Below are positions 5,350-11,416 of a DNA stretch of 11,416 nucleotides, one piece after another. Position 1 is the first letter of the stretch. The number at the start of each line of letters is the position of its first letter. The stretch lies in NCBI GenBank assembly GCA_017479035.1, contig JAFVCR010000023.1:1-11416 (forward strand). The letters run 5' to 3'. Both the position numbers and the translations under genes were made by a program. Origin of the DNA: Kiritimatiellia bacterium (GTDB lineage: Bacteria > Verrucomicrobiota > Kiritimatiellia > RFP12 > UBA1067). The notes beneath the pieces were generated by a model, which saw only the letters and a program-made list of their open reading frames with translations, had not been told where the DNA came from and did not search any database.

Positions 5350-7452
5350 TTAATCCTCGGAAGCGCGGACTTTGCCTTCCTTGACGCGCTTTTCGATGAC
5401 TTCCTTGGCAATCGAAGCCGGGACGGGTTCGTACTGCTTGAAAATCATCGTGAACGTGCCGCGTCCCTGCGTGACGGTGCGGATGGCGTTGGAATAGCCG
5501 AACATCTCGCCCAACGGGACGGTTGCCTTGATGAGCTTCACACCTGCACGGTCGTCCATGCCCTCGACGCGGCCGCGACGGGAGTTGATGGAGCCGTTGG
5601 CCGCGCCCATGTAGGTGTCCGGCACGACGACTTCCACATCCATCATCGGCTCGAGCAACTGCGGCTGCGCCTTGAGGAAGCCCTGGCGGAAGCACTGCTG
5701 TGCGCAGGTGATGAACGCGAATTCGTTGGAGTCGACTTCGTGGTAGGAGCCGAAATAGACCGTAGCCTTGACGTCCACAACCGGGAAGCCCGCGAGAGGA
5801 CCGGATTCGAGCGCCTTGCGCACGCCCTTTTCGACCGCCGGGATGTATTCGGTGGGAATCACGCCGCCCTTGACCTCGTTGACGAACTCGAAGCCCTTGC
5901 CGGGTTCCTGCGGTTCGAGTTTGAGGCAGACGTGCGCGTACTGGCCGCGACCGCCGGACTGCTTGACGTGCTTGTATTCGCTCTCCACCGGCTTGCGGAT
6001 GGTTTCGCGGTAGGCGACCTGCGGCGCACCGACGTCGCACTCGACGCGGAATTCGCGTTTGAGACGGTCGACGATGATGTCGAGGTAGAGTTCGCCCATG
6101 CCGGCAATGATGGTTTCGCTCGTTTCCTGGTCGAAGGAGACGACGAAGGTGGGGTCTTCCATCGCAAGCGCGTGGAGTGCGACGCCCAGTTTCTCGTTGT
6201 CGCCGCGTGATTTCGGCTTGACGGCGACGGAGATGACCGGCGCGGGGAAGTCGATGGATTCAAGCGTGATGGGATGCTCGGGGTCGCAAAGAGTGTCGCC
6301 CGTGCGCGTTTCCGTGAGGCCGACGCAGGCCACGATGTCGCCCGCATGGGCTTCTTCGAGAGGTTCCTGCTTGTTGGCGTGCATGCGGAAGAGGCGGGAG
6401 ATGCGCTGCTCGCGGTCGATGGTGGAGTCGAGGAGTTCCTCGCCGAGTTTGAGGATGCCCGAATAGATGCGCACGAAGGTGATCTTGCCGCCGGACTTGG
6501 GATCGGTCATGATCTTGAAGGCAAGACCGCAGAAAGGATCGCTGTCGGAAGGTTCGCGCTTCTGTGTTTCATCGTCTGCGGAAACCGCCGCGCCGGCGTC
6601 GAGAGGCGAGGGGAGGTAGTCGCAAACGCCGTCGAGGAGCTGCTGGACGCCCTTGTCCTTGAATGCCGAGCCGCAGAATGCGGGGGTGATGGTGCGCGCG
6701 ATGCAGCCTTTGCGGAGAGCTGTCTTGATTTCAGCCACGGAGAGTTCCTCGCCCGCGAAGAACTTCTCCATGAGCGCGTCGTCCTGCTCGGCGGCGGATT
6801 CGATCATCTTCTGGCGGTATTCCTCGGCCTTCTCCTTGAGTTCGGCGGGGATTTCCTCTTCGGTGACGGTCTTGCCGAGGGTTTTCATGTCGTAGCGGAG
6901 GGCCTTCATCGAGATGAGGTCGATGATGCCGCTGAACGTCTCGCCCGCGCCGATCGGGATGACGACGGGGACGTGGTTGGCGTTGAGCTGCTTCTTCATC
7001 TGATCCATCACGGAGAAGAAGTCCGCGCCGATGCGGTCCATCTTGTTGACGAACGCGATTTTGGGGACTTTATACTTTTCGGACTGGCGCCAGACCTGTT
7101 CGGACTGGGGCTGGACGCCGCCGACCGCGCAGTAGAGCGCCACCGCGCCGTCGAGAACGCGCAACGAGCGTTCCACTTCGGCGGTGAAGTCAACGTGTCC
7201 GGGAGTGTCGATGAGCGAGAGGCGGTATTCGCCCCAGGAGACGCACGTGGCGGCGGACTGGATGGTGATGCCGCGCTCCTGTTCCTGAACCATGAAGTCC
7301 ATCGTCGCCGCGCCGTCGTGCACTTCGCCGATCTTGTAGTTCTTGCCGGAATAGAAGAGGATGCGCTCGGACGTGGTGGTCTTGCCGCCGTCGATGTGGG
7401 CCATGATGCCGAAGTTGCGGACTTTCTCCAGCGGGAACGGTTTTGCTGCCAT
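5350..7452 (-). CDS. fusA: Translation elongation factor G
   Basis: EF-G is the GTPase that drives ribosome translocation and, with ribosome recycling factor, subunit splitting. The 700 residues match the family length. G-domain motifs: AHIDGGKTTT (18-27, G1), RGITI (60-64, G2), DTPGH (82-86, G3) and NKMD (136-139, G4), then GSAF for G5. Domain II, the domain III/V alpha-beta folds, and domain IV with YHEVDSNEFAF and NGSINSRRGRVEGMDDR follow in order to the C-terminal KEGKVRASED. G1 has Gly where most bacterial EF-Gs have Ala (DAGKT). The start at 7452 has AGGAGT directly upstream (7462-7457). The gene is not next to rpsL, rpsG or tuf, so it may be a relocated main EF-G or a second paralogue, as known in some PVC bacteria and spirochetes. 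It is transcribed toward the sigma gene, with 143 nt and two palindromes between them. Confidence 0.97.
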   Translation of the reverse strand: MAAKPFPLEKVRNFGIMAHIDGGKTTTSERILFYSGKNYKIGEVHDGAATMDFMVQEQERGITIQSAATCVSWGEYRLSLIDTPGHVDFTAEVERSLRVLDGAVALYCAVGGVQPQSEQVWRQSEKYKVPKIAFVNKMDRIGADFFSVMDQMKKQLNANHVPVVIPIGAGETFSGIIDLISMKALRYDMKTLGKTVTEEEIPAELKEKAEEYRQKMIESAAEQDDALMEKFFAGEELSVAEIKTALRKGCIARTITPAFCGSAFKDKGVQQLLDGVCDYLPSPLDAGAAVSADDETQKREPSDSDPFCGLAFKIMTDPKSGGKITFVRIYSGILKLGEELLDSTIDREQRISRLFRMHANKQEPLEEAHAGDIVACVGLTETRTGDTLCDPEHPITLESIDFPAPVISVAVKPKSRGDNEKLGVALHALAMEDPTFVVSFDQETSETIIAGMGELYLDIIVDRLKREFRVECDVGAPQVAYRETIRKPVESEYKHVKQSGGRGQYAHVCLKLEPQEPGKGFEFVNEVKGGVIPTEYIPAVEKGVRKALESGPLAGFPVVDVKATVYFGSYHEVDSNEFAFITCAQQCFRQGFLKAQPQLLEPMMDVEVVVPDTYMGAANGSINSRRGRVEGMDDRAGVKLIKATVPLGEMFGYSNAIRTVTQGRGTFTMIFKQYEPVPASIAKEVIEKRVKEGKVRASED

Positions 7453-7497
7453 AGTGACTCCTAGATAACTCCTGGTTTTTACTGAAAAATTTGCGGT

Positions 7498-7526
7498 AGT
7501 ATATCAAATCCCCCCCGTAAAAGCAA
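7498..7526 (-). promoter_or_regulatory. Candidate sigma70-type promoter of fusA
   Basis: On the minus strand TTGCTT (7526-7521) and TATACT (7503-7498) are spaced 17 nt apart. The predicted start is near 7490, giving a leader of about 38 nt with two AGGAGT copies (7473-7468 and 7462-7457). The spacer contains a run of seven Gs (Cs at 7510-7516 on the plus strand). Confidence 0.5.
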
Positions 7527-7555
7527 GCATAAAAACGTGTATAAGGGCATAAAAA
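7527..7555. repeat. Two 9-bp direct repeats between divergent promoters
   Basis: GCATAAAAA occurs at 7527-7535 and 7547-7555, exactly 20 bp apart, which is close to two helical turns. It lies directly upstream of the fusA -35 box and about 16 bp from the -35 box of the divergent gene. It may be an operator pair, or A-tract/UP-element-like DNA. Confidence 0.35.
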
Positions 7556-7570
7556 GCGCGATTATAAGTA

Positions 7571-7598
7571 TTGACTTTTATGTTTTATGTGGTAGAAT
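7571..7598 (+). promoter_or_regulatory. Sigma70-type promoter of the large secreted protein gene
   Basis: TTGACT (7571-7576) and TAGAAT (7593-7598) are each one base off consensus and are spaced 16 nt apart. The predicted start is near 7605, which falls on the first in-frame ATG. That makes the ATG at 7629, preceded by AGGAG at 7614-7618, the better translation start. Confidence 0.65.
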
Positions 7599-7628
7599 GG
7601 GTGCATGAACAATAGGAGTTCCATACTC

Positions 7629-10600
7629 ATGAAGAGCAGTTTCAATCGCACGCCATGTGCATGGGCTGCCGTCCGCGTCGTGGTGCAGGGCGCGCGAGGG
7701 GTTGTTCGGTGTGCTTTTCTGGCATTGGCGGCGTTTGCGGCGGCAACGGCTGCGGGGGATGATTTTGCATATCGCAAACTTGGGCGCGACCGCGTGCTCT
7801 TGATGAACAACGATTCCAACACGCTGTGCCCGATAGACCACCAAGGCTATTACGATACCAACACGACTGAGGTCGCTTATTGGGTGCACGACGGCGGGGA
7901 GCCCACAACTCCTAGCGACGCATTGGCCAGATTGAATTTGATGGCCGGCACAAACCATACATATTATGCAACGCTTGCCAACGATGACGGAACGGTGAGA
8001 ACCAACAAATGGGTGTTGCAAGAATGCCGCGCAGGGTCTGCAGCGGCACCGACTACTTCGTCGAGCGCCGGACGCGCATATCTTCCTTGGTCGCCTACAT
8101 CCGAGCCGTTGGAGTATGGCTATTACGCCTACGCCGTAATACCGATCCCCACAACTGCACCTGCAACCACTTCCAACAGGCGCGGTTTGAAGCAGGTGGC
8201 AACGGTGACGATGCGCAATACCACGAACGCAAAAGTATTCTCGCCGCATTACGCCGATGGCATTGGAGATATATTCTTCGATGCGGTGAACGGGTGGACG
8301 GCCAGATCGGACACACTGCGGATTTACGCTTCCACGAACACGGTGGGCGGTGTGGATTTTCTGGGCGACGATTACGACATAAACGCAGACATGGCATGGA
8401 TTCCGTTGAGTGCGGATGTCTATGCGGTTGTGAACTGCAGCGGAATATCGCAGGTCTCCGGCAATACTGAAGACATAGTGTTGAACTCCACCGTATCGAC
8501 CTCCAACAGGTTCTTCCGCGTGCATGCAGACGTGCAAAGGCAGTTGGGCGGCTACAAGGGGCCATGTTGCTTCAAGATCGAGCGCGCGAATGCCATCAAT
8601 ACCGCTAATGCGGAAAGTGAAAAGGATTACGAAGACCTTGTTCTTATCGACAACATCCTTGTTACATATCCCCGTGCGGGGCTTGAACTCTCCCAATATG
8701 GCCGCGAGGACGAATCCTACACCGGCGTGCAGGTGGTGGGGCACGGCGGCGCATGGAGCGTTCCGTTCCCGGCTGCGGGAGAGACGGACGTATTGCCGCG
8801 CGCCAAATATGATGTGGATGTAGCCGGATTGCCGGAGGATGAGGCCATAACGGTGAATGCGGAAATAGACAAGGCCGTGCTGCACTATCGCTGGCGGTAT
8901 TTGAAGCAGCAGACGAACAACTGGGCGGAAATAGAGTTGAGCGCAGATTCTGCCACGGCAACGCTTTCCTCCACGGAGCCGTTTGATCTGCCCGATGCAG
9001 TTGGCGATGTGGAGTATTACTTTGCCGCCACATACCGCGCAACGCACTACAAGCCTGTGGATTATGCGTTTGGCACAGCGAAGGCACCGGAGGTAGGATA
9101 TTCCACGGCATACACGAATCTCTTTTCCGCAACATTGCAGAGAGAGGGCGAGGAAACGTTTGCCAAGGGCACCGATTATTTCTTCCGTTTGCGCAATGCA
9201 AGGAGCAACTACGAGGCGTTTGGCGTGGATTTGCGATGGGGAGACGACTATGTATCTTCCGAGCTCAACGAAGAATACATACCGATGGAATTGACTGCGG
9301 ACGGCACATGGCGCGGCATCTGGCAGATTCCTGCGGCGGCGGACGGCAAGAAATTCTATTTTGCGTTCAACGGATCTAATCCGCAGGTGGCGGGCTCAAC
9401 AGAATGGGTCGATGCGCAGGAATGGTGGATGCCTTCGACTGCCGTGGAAAACTGGCCTGCAAGCGGACTTGTGCGAAAGGTCGACGGTAGGGACGATATG
9501 CGCAACCAGGAGATGGAAGTGGATATATCGTCCGGCGCGGTGATATTCACGTTTGAAGAAAATGCGCAGACTTATTCGGTGGCGCGTGGCGAATACCAGA
9601 ATTTCAACAAATGGGGAAGTGCGAAAGGCGTGAACTTTACCGGAAACAGCGTGGTGACATCCGGCGTGAGCCGTTACCAGAGCTTGTCGCAGGCGGGGGT
9701 GCGTTCGTGGGTGACGAACTATCTGATGGGCGCGAAAAAGTATTCTGCCGGCCGCAACGACACCGATTTGTGGGAAGAGTCGTTCGACATGAGCCTTTAC
9801 ACGCTCGAAGACAGGATGCTGGGTGTAGAACAGAGTTGCGCAACGCCAAACGGCTGGGAAATGGAAAATGGAATGTTCGTGGCGGAAGCCGGCAAAACAA
9901 ACGGCGTTGCGGCGCAGTTGCACGGGCAGGGGATGGGTTCGCTTGAATTCGACAATGTGGATAGGCCGCAGGGCATCGACAACGTATCGCTCCGCGCACG
10001 CCTCGGGCGCAAGGTGGATTTCGAATCGTTCTCCGTGATGGACGGAAACAACAAGTCGCTAGTGTCGAACTATGTTGTGGCTGCAAAGATCCTTCTCGGC
10101 AAAGACGAGCAATATATCTCGCCTACCGAGCCGAGCGCGTCACTCGTTACATACTATCGCGCCACGAAGGGTGCATATGAAATGCGCGTGCACCGTATCT
10201 GCACAGCCGCCACTGCTACAAACGCTCCGGCGCAGCGGCTATACTACCTTGAAGTGCAGTTGAACAGGTGGGATTACGAGGACGAACAGTATGCCTACAC
10301 GAATCTCTTTACTCCGCTTGTGGGGTCGAATTCACCCGTGACGAACGACACCGCCACGCTCAAGCGCTATCCGAATGTGCTGAACACGACGCTTTGCGGC
10401 ACGGCTGCCACAGATTATACAACGTTTTATTTGGGCACCTACTCCACAGCAAACTCCGTGAAACTGCTTGCCGGCATCTGCCTTGCAAGCAACAACGACA
10501 CCGTAAACGCCAACCTATCCACGCCCGGGAGAATGCTCACGTTCGAGTTCGAGGATACGTCGTCCGCAAGGCTTTCGCAGGGAACTTACGGCGTGGGCGC

Positions 10601-11416
10601 AAACGACTGCCTCGCTTATTTCAAAAAGATATTCGCCACGACAATGCCCACCTCGAATATCGATGCCACAGAGACGTTTGGCGGCAACGAAACCACGCTC
10701 GTAAGCGATGAAAACGCCAGGTTTGATAATAGCTGGGCACTGCCAAGGATGTCCGTGCATTCGGACTTGGGTGAAACTACGCTGAAGGTAAACGATCTGA
10801 CGCAGACGTTGAACCTTTGCGTGAAGCCATATGGTACGAGGGAAGGGTGGATCACGGTAACGAATGTCGCAGTATCATCATTCAACTTCACGAACTCCAA
10901 CGTTCCGCTGCGCTACCCGGACAGTTGCACGTTCAAGATCACGACAGGCGGCACCACAAAGAAATCCCGCGTGGACGTGGTGGTGGACGATATATCGTTC
11001 ACGCGGCTGCGCGGTACGGACGACCCAATGTTGGCTTCGCGCACATACGATTGGACATTCACCGAGGCGTGGCCGCGCTACAACATAACGACGAACAGCA
11101 GCGGAAATAGGATTTCCATCGTCACAAATTCCGCAGTAATCAGCCTTGCACCTTGCCGCAGCGTCACCAATCTGCCTGTTTCCATACGTTCGCCATTGTT
11201 GACGAATGGTGTTTCGGTATTCGGTTTTACATGGACGAACGTGACGGATTACGCCCAAGCTCCGACGTTGCTGATACAAACAAACAACGTCTCCAGCGGG
11301 TACATCTACGGCGAGTCCACAACCCTCTCCGACTGGCACACCGTGGCGGAGCACCAGATAATAAACGCCAGCGGCAGTTTCGCGTTGCCGTTGAAGATGC
11401 GCGCTGCCACGAATAC
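7629..11416 (+). CDS. Large secreted Thr/Asn-rich protein, partial at the window end
   Basis: One frame stays open from 7629 to the window edge (more than 1262 codons, no stop). The N-terminus is an export signal with a long basic n-region (about 28 residues, several Arg), the core AFLALAAFAAATAA, and a likely cut before GDDFAYRK. The mature part is rich in Thr, Asn, Tyr and Trp, with many Thr-Asn pairs (VTN, TNL, FTN), very few Lys-rich helical stretches and frequent alternation typical of beta sandwiches. The region around residues 640-900 (MEVDISSGAVIFTF… through GMGSLEFDNV) could be a concanavalin-like or jelly-roll domain, but I recognise no specific family. Large proteins of this style occur in PVC bacteria, often with a C-terminal sorting signal that would lie outside this window. 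The start at 7629 is preferred to 7605 because of AGGAG 10 nt upstream and the promoter position. It is divergent from fusA. Function unknown; a surface or polysaccharide-related role is only a guess. Confidence 0.8.
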   Translation, partial: MKSSFNRTPCAWAAVRVVVQGARGVVRCAFLALAAFAAATAAGDDFAYRKLGRDRVLLMNNDSNTLCPIDHQGYYDTNTTEVAYWVHDGGEPTTPSDALARLNLMAGTNHTYYATLANDDGTVRTNKWVLQECRAGSAAAPTTSSSAGRAYLPWSPTSEPLEYGYYAYAVIPIPTTAPATTSNRRGLKQVATVTMRNTTNAKVFSPHYADGIGDIFFDAVNGWTARSDTLRIYASTNTVGGVDFLGDDYDINADMAWIPLSADVYAVVNCSGISQVSGNTEDIVLNSTVSTSNRFFRVHADVQRQLGGYKGPCCFKIERANAINTANAESEKDYEDLVLIDNILVTYPRAGLELSQYGREDESYTGVQVVGHGGAWSVPFPAAGETDVLPRAKYDVDVAGLPEDEAITVNAEIDKAVLHYRWRYLKQQTNNWAEIELSADSATATLSSTEPFDLPDAVGDVEYYFAATYRATHYKPVDYAFGTAKAPEVGYSTAYTNLFSATLQREGEETFAKGTDYFFRLRNARSNYEAFGVDLRWGDDYVSSELNEEYIPMELTADGTWRGIWQIPAAADGKKFYFAFNGSNPQVAGSTEWVDAQEWWMPSTAVENWPASGLVRKVDGRDDMRNQEMEVDISSGAVIFTFEENAQTYSVARGEYQNFNKWGSAKGVNFTGNSVVTSGVSRYQSLSQAGVRSWVTNYLMGAKKYSAGRNDTDLWEESFDMSLYTLEDRMLGVEQSCATPNGWEMENGMFVAEAGKTNGVAAQLHGQGMGSLEFDNVDRPQGIDNVSLRARLGRKVDFESFSVMDGNNKSLVSNYVVAAKILLGKDEQYISPTEPSASLVTYYRATKGAYEMRVHRICTAATATNAPAQRLYYLEVQLNRWDYEDEQYAYTNLFTPLVGSNSPVTNDTATLKRYPNVLNTTLCGTAATDYTTFYLGTYSTANSVKLLAGICLASNNDTVNANLSTPGRMLTFEFEDTSSARLSQGTYGVGANDCLAYFKKIFATTMPTSNIDATETFGGNETTLVSDENARFDNSWALPRMSVHSDLGETTLKVNDLTQTLNLCVKPYGTREGWITVTNVAVSSFNFTNSNVPLRYPDSCTFKITTGGTTKKSRVDVVVDDISFTRLRGTDDPMLASRTYDWTFTEAWPRYNITTNSSGNRISIVTNSAVISLAPCRSVTNLPVSIRSPLLTNGVSVFGFTWTNVTDYAQAPTLLIQTNNVSSGYIYGESTTLSDWHTVAEHQIINASGSFALPLKMRAATN

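Noticed and set aside
5207..6040. Long N-terminal extension of the sigma factor frame
   Set aside because: The frame is open upstream into fusA, but homology begins near the ATG at 5206 and the extension is an Arg-rich shadow of EF-G.
5278..6210. 310-codon open frame on the plus strand
   Set aside because: It is also antisense to EF-G and has no recognisable motifs or start signals.
6274..7464. 396-codon open frame on the plus strand
   Set aside because: It is antisense to the unmistakable EF-G gene; long shadow frames are common opposite GC-rich, codon-biased genes.
7605..7628. Upstream ATG of the large secreted protein
   Set aside because: It coincides with the predicted transcription start and has no Shine-Dalgarno; the ATG at 7629 has AGGAG 10 nt upstream.
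7578..9047. 489-codon open frame on the minus strand
   Set aside because: It is antisense to the large secreted-protein gene, which has a promoter, Shine-Dalgarno, signal peptide and a far longer frame. The antisense product is Arg/Cys/His-rich and resembles no family.

Overview
The window reads as a chromosomal segment from a Gram-negative-type bacterium of the PVC group; a Kiritimatiellota- or Lentisphaerota-like gut lineage is my best guess, at low to moderate certainty. The clues are an ECF-type sigma factor paired with a membrane-anchored Hanks-type kinase that has a shortened C-lobe, a very large secreted Thr/Asn-rich protein, and GC-rich palindromes between genes. There is no rRNA, tRNA, CRISPR array or transposase gene.

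Layout: (1) 1-730, minus strand: the N-terminal part of transketolase, cut by an in-frame TAA at 110-112, after which the same frame continues to read as transketolase up to the window edge. (2) 731-871: a divergent promoter region. (3) 872-1702, plus: a radical SAM enzyme whose C-terminal auxiliary-cluster domain breaks off where a block of palindromes begins (about 1680-1775). (4) 1891-1933: a perfect 18-bp hairpin terminator closing the genes on both sides. (5) 1976-5206, minus: five genes in transcription order: sigma factor, Ser/Thr kinase overlapping it by 8 nt, a small exported helical protein, a 59-residue two-helix membrane protein, and a 165-residue membrane protein. A terminator-like hairpin and a structured 190-nt leader lie between the kinase and the last three genes; a perfect 12-bp inverted repeat there would hide the ribosome-binding site of the exported protein. 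(6) 5207-5349: two GC-rich palindromes. (7) 5350-7452, minus: elongation factor G, away from the usual rpsL-rpsG-tuf neighbours. (8) 7453-7628: divergent promoters. (9) 7629 to the end, plus: one open frame of more than 1262 codons with a signal peptide.

The most interesting unit is 1976-5206. It looks like a signalling cassette: a kinase with a cytoplasmic catalytic domain, one membrane span and an outside domain, translationally coupled to a sigma factor, and followed by three small envelope proteins that could be sensors, effectors or targets. Its function cannot be read from the sequence; the reading as a phosphorylation-controlled sigma-factor system is inference.
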